From Pseudarthrobacter sp. SSS035 (GTDB taxonomy: Bacteria > Actinomycetota > Actinomycetes > Actinomycetales > Micrococcaceae), in the NCBI RefSeq assembly GCF_023273875.1, contig NZ_CP096882.1, positions 1,984,001 to 2,048,000 on the forward strand: DNA of 64,000 nt, in the 5' to 3' direction. Below, in pieces: positions 33,753 through 45,130 of the stretch. The notes under the pieces were generated by a model that ran no database searches, was not told the DNA's origin, and saw only the letters and a program-made list of their open reading frames with translations. Both the position numbers and the translations under genes were made by a program. The stretch's first letter is position 1. The number at the start of each line of letters is the position of its first letter.

Positions 33753-34361
33753 GTGAGCTTTATCCCGCTGCTGCCCGGTTCGCTCTCCGGCCCGCCCGCT
33801 GAGCGCAGTGATGCTGCCCGGAACCGTGAGCGGCTGTTGGGCGCGGCGCGGGAGCTGATTGCCGAGTGTGGCCCGGACGCCCTGACCATGGACAGGCTGG
33901 CCGAGCGGGCCGGCGTGGGCAAGGGCACCGTCTTCCGCCGGTTCGGCAGCCGCGCCGGGCTGATGATGACGCTGCTGAGCGATTCCGAGGCCGCCTTCCA
34001 GGCCCGCTTTATGTTCGGCCCGCCGCCCTTGGGGCCGGGCGCCCCGGGCCTGGAGCGGCTGATCGCCTTCGGTGCAGAGCGGATCGCGTATGTGATGGAG
34101 CACGGGGACCTGGCGAGGGCGGCCGAGGCTTCGGCCCGCAGCCGGTACGAGGTCCCGGCAGTCAAGCTGTGGCAGCGCCACATCGAGCTCCTCCTCCGGG
34201 AGGAGGGCATGGATGCGGATCCGCTGCTGATGGCCATGTCCCTGACCGCAACACTGGATCCGGACCGGCTCCTGCACGCCGTCCGCGTCCACGGTCTGGC
34301 GCCCGAGCGGCTGACGGACTCCTGGCGGGAACTTGTTACGCGGGTGGTCCGCGGGCGGTAG
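33753..34361 (+). CDS. TetR/AcrR family transcriptional regulator
   Basis: 202 residues from GTG 33753. The helix-turn-helix is at about residues 32-60: 'LTMDRLAERAGVGKGTVFRRFG' is textbook TetR. The C-terminal ligand domain lacks recognisable specific features. Divergent from the FMN reductase, with a palindrome between, so it probably represses that gene and itself in response to an electrophile or quinone-like ligand; the ligand is inference. An unused stretch of 360 bases follows. Confidence 0.88.
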   Translation: MSFIPLLPGSLSGPPAERSDAARNRERLLGAARELIAECGPDALTMDRLAERAGVGKGTVFRRFGSRAGLMMTLLSDSEAAFQARFMFGPPPLGPGAPGLERLIAFGAERIAYVMEHGDLARAAEASARSRYEVPAVKLWQRHIELLLREEGMDADPLLMAMSLTATLDPDRLLHAVRVHGLAPERLTDSWRELVTRVVRGR

Positions 34362-34721
34362 GGTACGCCTGAATCCAGTGACTCGTCCAGTCAAATCAGT
34401 TCCACTGAATTATTCATAACAATCTGATACGGAGCGCGCGGATTCCGCTCAGGTGCCCGCATTTCGGACGCTACTCTGTGGTAGTTTCCTCTGGAATGTG
34501 ACCCGCAACATAGTCCACCCGGACTCACTCTGCGCTGGTCGCGGGAGGCCGGCCACACGCTGGTGGAGACCCGGTGGCGGCGAGACCCGTTGCTGGCGGG
34601 GAAATCGGAAGGATCTGGAACGTGGATGTAGTGAAGGCAGGAAGTCCGTTGCCAGCCCAGGGTGATCCCCTGGAGTGTTCGTCCATAGTCCCGGCGGCAA
34701 CGATCCTGAAGTAGCTGCCCC
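34362..34721. other. Intergenic region before the peptide importer; no gene recognised
   Basis: A 360-base region with no convincing coding sequence. It should hold the promoter and 5' leader of the peptide ABC operon. I looked for a riboswitch or strong operator and found only weak, GC-rich secondary-structure potential (around 34535-34600) that I cannot assign. Confidence 0.4.
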
Positions 34722-35705
34722 ATGATCAGGTACCTCGCCAAGCGCGGCATCACCTACGTTTTCATGATTTTCCTGACCACGTCTGCCGGCTATTTCCTGG
34801 CGGTCAGCTCCCTCAAGCCGGCGCTCCTTGAACAGGAGCGGATTCCCCGGCCCACACCCGAGCAGGTAGCCAATTCCATGCGCCTGAAGGGCCTGGACCC
34901 GGACCTCAGCCCCTGGGAACGCTACGTTGAGTGGCTCACCGGGATCGTGACCCGGTGGGACTGGGGACGCAGCCCCAACGGCGCGTTCATCAACGCTGAA
35001 TTCGGCGACCGTGTGTGGATCTCCACCCGGCTCTTCCTTGCATCCATCGTCCTGACCCTTGTCATCGGCGTCGCCCTAGGGGTTTATTCGGCGGCACGGC
35101 AGTACAAGTTCCAGGACCGGGTGATCACGTCCTACAGCTACCTCGCGTACATCGTGCCCGCCCCCATCGCCTACTTCCTGGTTCAGCTCGGTGCCATCAA
35201 CATCAACGAAACCGTCGGGGAGCGCATCTTCTTCGTGACAGGTATCTCCACGCCCGGCATGCAACCCGGGTGGGCACAGTTTGTGGACATGGTGGCCCAC
35301 TATGCGGTTCCTACCATCGCCATCACGCTCGTCGGCTGGGGTTCGTACCAGATCGCGCAGCGCCAGTACCTGCTGGACAACGTCAATGCGGACTTCGTTC
35401 GGACGGCACGGGCCAAGGGGCTCACCCGGAACCAGGCCATCACCCGGCACGCCCTCCGGGTTTCCTTCATCCCGGTCGCCCAAAGCATCGCCTTCACTAT
35501 CCCGGCCATCTTCGCCGGCGGCTTCTTCGCCGAGAAGATCTTCGCCTGGCCAGGAGTGGGGTCCTGGAGCATTGACGCCATCTCGCTGCAGGATGTGAAT
35601 GCGGCAACGGCCACCCTCGCCTACGGCTCGGTCATCTTCGCCCTGGGCGCCATCCTCGCCGACTTCGCCACCACGCTTGTTGACCCGAGAGTGAGGGTGC
35701 AGTAG
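34722..35705 (+). CDS. dppB: Peptide ABC transporter permease (DppB/OppB type)
   Basis: 327 residues, six membrane helices, with the first followed by a long extracellular loop. The EAA loop 'RTARAKGLTRNQAITRHALR' (about 225-245) contacts the ATPase. 'GGFFAEKIFAWPGVGSWSIDAI' is typical of DppB/OppB. It forms half of the channel. The next gene starts 2 bases after its stop. Whole operon: permease, permease, fused double ATPase, binding protein. Confidence 0.92.
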   Translation: MIRYLAKRGITYVFMIFLTTSAGYFLAVSSLKPALLEQERIPRPTPEQVANSMRLKGLDPDLSPWERYVEWLTGIVTRWDWGRSPNGAFINAEFGDRVWISTRLFLASIVLTLVIGVALGVYSAARQYKFQDRVITSYSYLAYIVPAPIAYFLVQLGAININETVGERIFFVTGISTPGMQPGWAQFVDMVAHYAVPTIAITLVGWGSYQIAQRQYLLDNVNADFVRTARAKGLTRNQAITRHALRVSFIPVAQSIAFTIPAIFAGGFFAEKIFAWPGVGSWSIDAISLQDVNAATATLAYGSVIFALGAILADFATTLVDPRVRVQ

Positions 35706-35707
35706 CC

Positions 35708-36678
35708 ATGACCAACCTCAACGCCGTTGATCCGGCAGCCGTGGCGCAGGACGCGCACCTCGAAAGCGCCGATGTGGTGATCGCCAAGTCCACCATCATT
35801 TTCCGCCGCTTCATGCGGAACAAGACTGCCGTCGCCGGGCTGGCGGTGTTCCTGGGCCTCACCATCTTCTCCTTCGTCGGCGGGTATTTCACTCCTTGGG
35901 ACAAGGAGACCATCGACCCCTTCAATATCGGCATGCCGCCTTCCGGTGACCACTTCCTCGGCACGTCGCAGGCCGGCATCGACCTCTACGCCATGACTGT
36001 CGAAGGCACCAGGATCTCCATCATGATCGGCCTGATCGTGGGCCTCGTATCCGTCCTGGTCGCCGCGGTCTACGGCTGCACCATGGCCTATTTCGGCGGA
36101 AAAGTGGACAAGGTGATGCTCTTCGTCCTGGAGGCCCTCATCATGATGCCCGCCCTGCTGGTGGTGGCAGTGGCCACCAGCGGCGGAGGGGACGGCCTGA
36201 AGAAGAACCTCCCCAGCTGGCTCCTGCTGATCATCGTGCTCCTGGTGTTCAGCTGGATGGGGACCGCGCGGCTTATCCGCTCCATGTCCATGTCGCTGAT
36301 GCAGCGGGACTTCGTCAAGGCGGCCCAGTACATGGGCGTCCCGCCGCGGCGCATCGTGTGGCGGCACCTGGTCCCCAACATCGGGTCGCTGCTGGTCCTG
36401 GACATCACCCGCGGCGTCACCGGGGCCATTCTGGCCGAAGTGGCGTTCTCCTTCATCGGCATCGGCATCAAGGTGCCGGATGTTAGCCTCGGCGTGCTGA
36501 TTGGCGGCGCCACGTCCCAGGTCCAGACCTTCCCGTGGATGTTCTGGGTCCCGCTCACTGTGATGTTCCTGCTTACGGGGTCCCTGGCCATGATGAACGA
36601 TGGCCTGCGCGACGCCTTCGACCCGAGCTCCAGTTCGGTTGGCCGGGCCAAAAAGAACAGCGCAGAGAAGAAGAGCAA

Positions 36679-36682
<4 letters not shown>
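35708..36682 (+). CDS. dppC: Peptide ABC transporter permease (DppC/OppC type)
   Basis: 324 residues. The N-terminal 'RRFMRNKTAVAGLAVFLGL' is the standard OppC entry helix, and the 'FVKAAQYMGVPPRRIVWRHLVPN' (read in parts: KAAQYMGV, RHLVPN) supplies the EAA loop. 'HFLGTSQAGIDLYA' is the common substrate-loop motif. It pairs with DppB. It overlaps the next gene by 4 bases (ATGA). Confidence 0.92.
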
Positions 36683-38910
<2,228 letters not shown>

Positions 38911-38959
38911 ATTTTTTCGACCCATCACAAGCACCACCCGCACCTATGAAGGGAAAACC

Positions 38960-40678
38960 ATGAGGAATCTGACCAAGATCGGCGGCGCAGCGGCCATTGC
39001 CGCAGCCCTGGCGTTGACGGCCTGCGGCGGTGGCGGAACACCCACCGGACCGGAAACTGCGAAGGGGCAGGGAACGGGCAGTGATCTGGCCAAGCTCATC
39101 AGCATCAACGAGAAGCCGGCCGCTGATCTTGAGCCTGGTGGCAAGGTCACCCTGCCGCTGGGCAGCATCGGGCCGGATTTCAACGGGTTCTCCAACAACG
39201 GCAACAGCTCGGACAACTCCGCGATGATGGCCCCGATCAACCCGGTGGCCGTGAACAGTGGCGGCATCGGCGGTTGCTGGAAGGTCGACTTCGTCGGCAA
39301 GGCAACGCCGAACAAGGACTTCTGCGAGTCGGTGGAGAGCAAGGTTGTGGACGGCAAGCAGACCGTCACCATCAAGGTCAACGACAAGGCCACGTACAAC
39401 GACGGCACCCCGATCGACATCAAGGCCTTCCAGAACACCTGGAACATCCTGAAGAGCCCGGATGCCGGATACGACATTGTGAGCTCGGGGGCCTACGAAT
39501 TCGTTGAGTCCGTCGAGGCTGGCAGCAGCGACAAAGAAATCATCGTCAAGACCACCCAGCCGGTTTACCCCGTGGATTCGCTCTTCTTCGGCCTGATCCA
39601 CCCGGCCGTGAACACGCCTGCGATCTTCAACGAAGGCTTCGTGGGCGAAATGCATCCGGAATGGATGGCCGGCCCCTTCAAGGTGGACCAGTACGACGCC
39701 GCAGCCAAGACCGTCACCATGGTTCCCAACGACAAGTGGTGGGGCACCAAGCCTGTCCTGGAAAGCGTCGTCTTCCGCCAGCTGGAAACCAGCGCACAGA
39801 TCGCTGCTTTCAAGAACGGCGAGATCGATGCCATGTCCGCCAACACCATCGCCCTGTACAAGCAGCTTGAGGGCACCAAGGACTCCGAGGTCCGCCGTGG
39901 CCAGCGCCTCTTCGCCGGTGGCATGAACATCAACGCCCAGAAGATCACCGACGTCGCCGTCCGCGAGGCCATCTTCGCCGCTGTTGACCGCGAAGCCCTC
40001 CGCAAGGTCCGCTTCAATGGCTTGAACTGGGAAGAGCCCAGCTCCGGTTCCATGATGGTCCTGCCGTTCTCGGACTACTACCAGGACAACTACCCTGTGA
40101 AGGAAACCGGCGCGGACGTTGCCAAGAAGGTCCTGACCGACGCCGGCTACGCGCCGAACGCCGCCGGAATCATGGAGAAGGACGGCAAGCCTGCCGCCTT
40201 CAAGATCAGCAACTTCGGTGACGACCCCACCACCCTCGCTTTCACCCAGACCCTGCAGAAGCAGCTCCAGGCCGGCGGCATGGATGTCGGTATTGACCAG
40301 CGTGCCTCCGCCGACTTCGGCAAGGTCATCGGCGGCCGCGACTTCGACATGAGCGTCTCCGGCTACACCGTTGGCCCGGATTCCACCGATGCCGTCAAGC
40401 AGTACTACGACTCCAAGGTCAACGAAAACGGTCTTGGCGATGCCGAGCTGGACAAGAAGATCGCCGATCTCGCCTCCATCGAGGACAACGCCGAGCGCAA
40501 CAAGGCAGCCATGGAAGTCGAAAAGGAGCACATGGCCAAGTACTTCTCCATGGGTGTTGTCATGAACGGCCCGCAGATCTCCTTCGTCCGCACCGGCCTG
40601 GCCAACTACGGCCCGTCCCTGTTCCAGAGCCTCTCCCAGGTTCCGGACTGGTCCACCCTGGGCTGGATCAAGAAGTAA
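38960..40678 (+). CDS. dppA: Peptide ABC transporter substrate-binding lipoprotein (DppA/OppA type)
   Basis: 572 residues. Signal ends 'LALTAC' with lipidated Cys; GAAGGG precedes the ATG at 38960. 'GFVGEMHPEWMAGPFKVDQYD' and 'YNDGTPIDIKAFQNTWNIL' are typical of the SBP_bac_5 peptide and nickel binding family. It would capture peptides outside the membrane for the dppBCDF complex. A secreted subtilisin encoded 1.4 kb downstream could feed it. Codon use is highly biased toward C/G-ending codons (for example AAG, GTC, CTG), suggesting high expression. Confidence 0.93.
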   Translation: MRNLTKIGGAAAIAAALALTACGGGGTPTGPETAKGQGTGSDLAKLISINEKPAADLEPGGKVTLPLGSIGPDFNGFSNNGNSSDNSAMMAPINPVAVNSGGIGGCWKVDFVGKATPNKDFCESVESKVVDGKQTVTIKVNDKATYNDGTPIDIKAFQNTWNILKSPDAGYDIVSSGAYEFVESVEAGSSDKEIIVKTTQPVYPVDSLFFGLIHPAVNTPAIFNEGFVGEMHPEWMAGPFKVDQYDAAAKTVTMVPNDKWWGTKPVLESVVFRQLETSAQIAAFKNGEIDAMSANTIALYKQLEGTKDSEVRRGQRLFAGGMNINAQKITDVAVREAIFAAVDREALRKVRFNGLNWEEPSSGSMMVLPFSDYYQDNYPVKETGADVAKKVLTDAGYAPNAAGIMEKDGKPAAFKISNFGDDPTTLAFTQTLQKQLQAGGMDVGIDQRASADFGKVIGGRDFDMSVSGYTVGPDSTDAVKQYYDSKVNENGLGDAELDKKIADLASIEDNAERNKAAMEVEKEHMAKYFSMGVVMNGPQISFVRTGLANYGPSLFQSLSQVPDWSTLGWIKK

Positions 40679-40690
40679 CACCCTCCCTGC

Positions 40691-40738
40691 AACGCTCTCT
40701 CACTTCCGGCAAGTCATCGCGGGAAGTGAGAGAGCGTT
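40691..40738. terminator. Hairpin repeat after dppA (CGCTCTCTCAC family)
   Basis: Perfect 17-bp arms AACGCTCTCTCACTTCC (40691-40707) and GGAAGTGAGAGAGCGTT (40722-40738) with a 14-base loop, 12 bases after the dppA stop. The arm core recurs at 54552-54562. Likely terminator for the peptide importer operon. Confidence 0.7.
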
Positions 40739-40787
40739 TGGCCTTAATGCACACTAACTGCGAGAGCGTGCGGGTACCGTTTCCCCT

Positions 40788-41858
40788 ATGACCTGGACTG
40801 AACCCGACCAACGTATCCGGACCGCCGTCGTCGGCTATGGCCTGTCCGGCAGCGTTTTCCACGCGCCCCTCATCGCGGCGGATCCCCGCTACGCGCTGGA
40901 CGTCATCGCAACGTCCGACGCCGGCCGGCAGGCTGCCGCGACGCAGCGGTACCCCGGCACCAAAACAGTGCCCGACGGCGATGCGGTCCTTGCGCTCGCC
41001 AGTGACCTTGATCTTGTGGTGCTGGGGACCCCGCCGGCCACTCACTTCCCGCTGGCGAAGGCCGCCCTGGAGGCCGGGCTCGACGTCGTCGTCGACAAGC
41101 CCTTCGCGGTCCGATCTGCCGAGGGGCAGGAACTGATCGCCCTCGCGGAGCGGCTGGGCCGGGTGCTCACGGTCTTCCAGAACCGGCGGTGGGACGGCGA
41201 TTTCCTCACGGTCCGGAAATTGCTGGCCGGCGAAGCCTTGGGCGCAGTGACCCGCTTTGAGTCCAGCTTCGAGCGCTGGTCCCCGGACATCTCCAAGGCG
41301 TGGAAAGCCAGCGCCACGGCGGCGGACGGCGGCGGCGTGCTGTTCGACCTGGGCACGCACCTTATCGACCAGGCGCTTTTGCTTTTCGGTCCAGCCGCCG
41401 TGGCCCACGCGGAACTGCAGGCGCGGCGTCCGCACGAGAAGGTGGACGATGACGTTTTCCTGGTGCTCAACCACGAGTCCGGGGTGACCAGCCACCTGAG
41501 CATGAACATGCTTTGCGCCCAGCAGGGCCCGCGCTTCCGCATTCTCGGATCCACCGGCGCGTTCACCAAGCACGGGATCGACCCGCAGGAACCGTACATC
41601 GTTGCCGGCGGCAGCCCGCTGGACACTGAATACGGCGTTGAGGCACCGGAATGGGCAGGATCCCTGGGCCGCGACGGCCACCTCGATCCGCTGCCCACGG
41701 AACCAGGTGCCTACCCCGAGTTCTACCGGCTCCTGGCAGCCAAGATCGACGACGGCGGCGCCACCTCCAAGCTGTCCCTCCCGGTAGACCCGGCAGACGC
41801 CGTCGAGGTGCTGAAGATTATCGAATCAGCCCGGGCTTACGAAACCGCCGGCCATTGA
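40788..41858 (+). CDS. Gfo/Idh/MocA family oxidoreductase
   Basis: 356 residues. N-terminal Rossmann domain 'VVGYGLSGSVFHAPLI' (GxGxxG) and the conserved 'DVVVDKPFAV' with the family Lys. The C-terminal domain has 'GGGVLFDLGTHLIDQALLLFG', where His and Asp are catalytic candidates. These NAD(P)-dependent enzymes act on sugars, inositols or related compounds. The closest by architecture are YdgJ/YvaA-type scyllo-inosose reductases, which is a guess. No sugar transporter is adjacent. Confidence 0.87.
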   Translation: MTWTEPDQRIRTAVVGYGLSGSVFHAPLIAADPRYALDVIATSDAGRQAAATQRYPGTKTVPDGDAVLALASDLDLVVLGTPPATHFPLAKAALEAGLDVVVDKPFAVRSAEGQELIALAERLGRVLTVFQNRRWDGDFLTVRKLLAGEALGAVTRFESSFERWSPDISKAWKASATAADGGGVLFDLGTHLIDQALLLFGPAAVAHAELQARRPHEKVDDDVFLVLNHESGVTSHLSMNMLCAQQGPRFRILGSTGAFTKHGIDPQEPYIVAGGSPLDTEYGVEAPEWAGSLGRDGHLDPLPTEPGAYPEFYRLLAAKIDDGGATSKLSLPVDPADAVEVLKIIESARAYETAGH

Positions 41859-41863
41859 AATTG

Positions 41864-41879
41864 CGTGAGGTGAGTCACT
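41864..41879. promoter_or_regulatory. Crp/GlxR-like palindrome upstream of the subtilisin gene
   Basis: CGTGAGGTGAGTCACT contains GTGA-N6-TCAC, the core of Crp/Fnr-family sites, 150 bases before the protease ATG and 5 bases after the oxidoreductase stop. Match to TGTGA-N6-TCACA is 8 of 10. Confidence 0.4.
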
Positions 41880-42029
41880 AGGGTCTCTTGTTGCGGGTGA
41901 CACCGAATTGTTGGGCAGGTGTAGCCCGGAAGGATCCGAGGCAAACAGCCGTCAGGATCGTGATCGATTGACTCTTGCCAGCGGCACCTGCGATCGCGTG
42001 GTGCCCGCCGGCAGAATTGGAGCAACACC

Positions 42030-43574
42030 ATGCAAAGATTCACCAAGCTTGTGGCGCCAATCGGGGCACTAGCCCTCGCCATTGGCCTTTCGACCGCCGC
42101 GGCTCCTGCGGCGTTGTCGGCCAATGGGCAGCCTGCCAAAACCGGAATGCAGGCAAATGCCCAAGCGGGAAGCCAAACCTACATCGTCCTGTACAAGGCC
42201 AACGGGGTTTCCGGCAGGTCGCTTGCGGCTGTGCGGGACGCTGGCGGCACCGTGGTGCAGGCCTATCCGCAGATCGGTGTGGCCATCGTGAAGTCGGACC
42301 GCGGCGGCTTTGATGCGGCTCTGCGCGCAGCAGATTCTTCCATTCAGGGGGCCGCTTCCACAGCAGGCTTCGGCGTGGCTGTCGAAGACGACAACTCCGG
42401 TGCGGCTGTGGCGGCCATCGACCCCGGAACGCCCGCGCCGGGTGACGACAACCTGGCCGCGCTCCAATGGGATATGGAGCAGATCCAGGCCCCGGCCGCC
42501 CGGGCGATCAATGGCGGCAGCGCCTCGGTGGTGGTTGGCGACATCGACACTGGACTGGACTACACGCACCCGGACCTGGCCCCGAATGTTGACTTCTCCA
42601 AGAGCGTTTCCTGCGTTGGCGGCGTCCCGGACCAGACCCCGGCGGCCTGGATGGATAACAACGGCCACGGCACCCACACGGCCGGCACCATTGCCGCCGC
42701 GAAGAACGACATCGGCATGGTGGGCGTTGCGCCGAACGTGAAGATTGCCGGGATCAAGGCCGGCGACGACGACGGATTCTTCTACCCCGAAGCCGTGGTC
42801 TGCGCCTTCATGTGGGCAGGATCGAACGGTATCCAGGTCACCAACAACAGCTACTTTGCCGATCCCTGGCTCTTCAACTGCAAGAATGACCCCACCCAGC
42901 GGGCCATCTGGGAGGCCGAGCGCCGGGCCATCAAGTTTGCCCAGCAAAACGGCACCACAATTGTGGCGGCGGAGGGCAACCAGTCCGATGACCTTGCCCA
43001 TCCCACACAGGATCAGACCAGCCCGGATAACACCACACCTGTCACGCGTGAGATCAGCAACGCCTGCGCCGTGGTGCCCGTAGAAGTGCCTGGAGTCATA
43101 GGTGTCACGGCCAACGGCAACAAGTTGTTCAAGTCGTACTACTCCAGTTACGGCATGGGCACCGCCGACGTCGTCGCCCCCGGCGGGGACCGCCGCTTCC
43201 AGCTGACTCCGGCCGCCGAAAACGGCCGGGTCCTGTCGACCTGGCCTTCAGCCCTCGCCGCATCCTGTCCCGAGGTGTTGACTGTGACGGACGGAGCCGC
43301 CCGCTACTGCTACCTGCAGGGTACCTCCATGGCTGCCCCGCACGTGGCCGGTGTCGCGGCGCTCATTGTGAGCAGCGGAGTCACCAACCCGGGCACCGTG
43401 GCATCGCGGATCAACACTACCGCCGACAAGATGGACTGCCCGGCTGACATGAGTGTGTACGCCCCGTTCCCTGCAACGGACAACGGCGCACCCCAGGTGT
43501 GCCAGGGCGGTGCCGGCTACAACGGCTTCAACGGCCACGGCCAGGTGAACGCTCTCCGAGCGATCGGCGGTTAA
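42030..43574 (+). CDS. Secreted S8 family serine peptidase (subtilisin-like)
   Basis: 514 residues. Signal peptide at 1-30 (hydrophobic stretch ending 'AAAPAALSA'), then an I9 inhibitor-like propeptide ('TYIVLYKANGVSGRSLAAVR', about 48-120). Catalytic triad: Asp173 in 'GDIDTGLDYTHPDL', His213 in 'NGHGTHTAGTIAA' and Ser433 in 'GTSMAAPHVAGVAAL'. The enzyme is exported, removes its propeptide and degrades external protein. No C-terminal anchor or sorting signal, so it is released. Peptides could be taken up by the upstream dpp system. A Crp-like site precedes it. Confidence 0.93.
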   Translation: MQRFTKLVAPIGALALAIGLSTAAAPAALSANGQPAKTGMQANAQAGSQTYIVLYKANGVSGRSLAAVRDAGGTVVQAYPQIGVAIVKSDRGGFDAALRAADSSIQGAASTAGFGVAVEDDNSGAAVAAIDPGTPAPGDDNLAALQWDMEQIQAPAARAINGGSASVVVGDIDTGLDYTHPDLAPNVDFSKSVSCVGGVPDQTPAAWMDNNGHGTHTAGTIAAAKNDIGMVGVAPNVKIAGIKAGDDDGFFYPEAVVCAFMWAGSNGIQVTNNSYFADPWLFNCKNDPTQRAIWEAERRAIKFAQQNGTTIVAAEGNQSDDLAHPTQDQTSPDNTTPVTREISNACAVVPVEVPGVIGVTANGNKLFKSYYSSYGMGTADVVAPGGDRRFQLTPAAENGRVLSTWPSALAASCPEVLTVTDGAARYCYLQGTSMAAPHVAGVAALIVSSGVTNPGTVASRINTTADKMDCPADMSVYAPFPATDNGAPQVCQGGAGYNGFNGHGQVNALRAIGG

Positions 43575-43581
43575 GCAGGTC

Positions 43582-43629
43582 CGGTGGTTGAGCTTGGCGA
43601 AATCCGGGTTTCGGCCAGCGCAACCACCG
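43582..43629. repeat. Dispersed repeat, inverted pair after the protease gene (copy 4)
   Basis: Two 24-base arms, CGGTGGTTGAGCTTGGCGAA plus ATCC (43582-43605) and the opposed copy (43606-43629), pair at 20 of 24 positions with no loop. It starts 7 bases after the protease stop. It is the palindromic full form of the repeat found singly at 1035 and 19960. Confidence 0.75.
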
Positions 43630-43778
43630 AACGTCGGAACGGCAGCCATCCAGAAAGCGTGCTCCCCACCAGCACCCTAACCTCTCAAGCTCGGCCAGGG
43701 AACCCTGCTGGCGTGGGCCCAAGCGACGAAGGAGCAGCACGCGTTGGATGACTGCCGTTCAGGCGGCGACCTAGAGGA

Positions 43779-44897
43779 CTATGCGGAAACCAGCTCGTGC
43801 CAGTCCACCACGAGGGGCAGGTTGTGCGCCTCGGAGACCGAGCGGTGAGCAACCTTGCCGCCGGCGATGTTGAGACCGGCGGCGAGGGACGGGTCGCGGT
43901 CGAAGGCGGCCTTGACGCCCAGGTTGGCCAGGGCCACGGCGTAGCGCAGGGTGACGTTGGTCAGCGCGTAGGTGGACGTGTTGGGTACGGCGCCCGGCAT
44001 GTTGGCAACGCAGTAGAAGATCGTGTTGTGGACCTTGTACGTCGGTTCCTGGTGTGTGGTGGGGTGCGTGTCCTCGAAGCAGCCGCCCTGGTCCACGGCA
44101 ATGTCCACCAGCACGGAGCCGGGCTTCATGCGGGAGACGAGTTCGTTGCTGACCAGCTTGGGTGCCTTGGCGCCCGGGATCAGCACGGAGCCGATGACGA
44201 GGTCGGCGTCGACGACGGACTTCTCGATTTCGTAGGAGTTGGACGCGACCGTCTTGAGCCGGCCCTGGTACTGGGCGTCGAGCTCGCGGAGGCGGTTGAT
44301 GTTGATGTCCAGGATGGTGACGTCGGCGCCCAGGCCCAGGGCCATCGCGGCGGCGTTGGTGCCGGCGACGCCGGCGCCCAGGACAACAACCTTCGCCGGG
44401 CGGACACCCGGTACGCCGCCCAGGAGGACGCCTTTGCCGCCGGCGGGTGCCATCAGGGAGGTGGCGCCGACCTGCACGGACAGGCGGCCGGCAACCTCGG
44501 ACATGGGGGCCAGCAGCGGCAGGGTGCGGCCTTCCTGCACGGTCTCGTAGGCGATGGCGGTGACGCCGGAGTTGATGAGTTCCTGCGTGAGTTCCGGTTC
44601 GGCGGCGAGGTGAAGATAGGTGAAGAGGATCATGCCCTTGCGGAAGCGGTGGTACTCGGCCTTGATGGGTTCCTTGACCTTCATGACCATGTCGGCACGG
44701 CCCCAGACGTCGTCGGCCTCGGCAACGATTTCGGCGCCGGCGATCGCGTATTCCTCGTCCGTGATCCCTGAGCCCAAGCCTGCGCCGCGCTCTACCAGGA
44801 CCGTGTGGCCGTGCGTGCGGAACTCGTGAACGCCAGCAGCGGTGATGGCGACGCGGAATTCGTTGTTCTTGATCTCTTTGGGGACACCGATGATCAT
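43779..44897 (-). CDS. ald: Alanine dehydrogenase
   Basis: 372 residues, the standard length. 'MIIGVPKEIKNNEFRVAITAAG' at the N-terminus (first 20 seen as MIIGVPKEIKNNEFRV), 'KVKEPIKAEY', and the NAD-binding 'VVLGAGVAGTNAAAMALGLG' all match. It converts L-alanine to pyruvate and ammonium with NAD+, or the reverse. I chose ATG 44897 because GGAG lies 6 bases upstream; ATG 44909 would add four residues. It is divergent from the PucR-type regulator and the intergenic region has two related palindromic motifs. Confidence 0.95.
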   Translation of the reverse strand: MIIGVPKEIKNNEFRVAITAAGVHEFRTHGHTVLVERGAGLGSGITDEEYAIAGAEIVAEADDVWGRADMVMKVKEPIKAEYHRFRKGMILFTYLHLAAEPELTQELINSGVTAIAYETVQEGRTLPLLAPMSEVAGRLSVQVGATSLMAPAGGKGVLLGGVPGVRPAKVVVLGAGVAGTNAAAMALGLGADVTILDININRLRELDAQYQGRLKTVASNSYEIEKSVVDADLVIGSVLIPGAKAPKLVSNELVSRMKPGSVLVDIAVDQGGCFEDTHPTTHQEPTYKVHNTIFYCVANMPGAVPNTSTYALTNVTLRYAVALANLGVKAAFDRDPSLAAGLNIAGGKVAHRSVSEAHNLPLVVDWHELVSA

Positions 44898-44948
44898 TTG
44901 TGGCTCCATATTCTCAGGCCGGGTAGGCCCGAAATTGCGGGGGAAGTT

Positions 44949-45032
44949 GTGATTCCAGAATAAATCCGGTTGTGACCCAACTGACAGGAAAGCAGGGGTC
45001 GGGGCGTGTAAGCTCCCCGTGATTCCGGGAAT
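44949..45032. promoter_or_regulatory. Paired palindromic motifs between ald and the PucR gene
   Basis: GTGATTCCAGAAT (44949-44961) and GTGATTCCGGGAAT (45019-45032) contain the palindromes ATTCCAGAAT and ATTCCGGGAAT. Their start points are 70 bases apart, close to seven helical turns, which suits cooperative binding by one regulator. The likely protein is the PucR-type regulator. Confidence 0.45.
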
Positions 45033-45130
45033 TTCTACTTTCGCGGGTCGACAAATGTTCAGCGTCAGGGCGTCAGGTGTCGCCTGCTGTTCGTTCGCCC
45101 GGATGCCTGCCGGAGCAGTAGGGTTACCCC

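Noticed and set aside
34362..34721. Riboswitch or small gene before the peptide importer
   Set aside because: No known riboswitch core sequences were recognised, and the short frames there have poor composition and no ribosome site.
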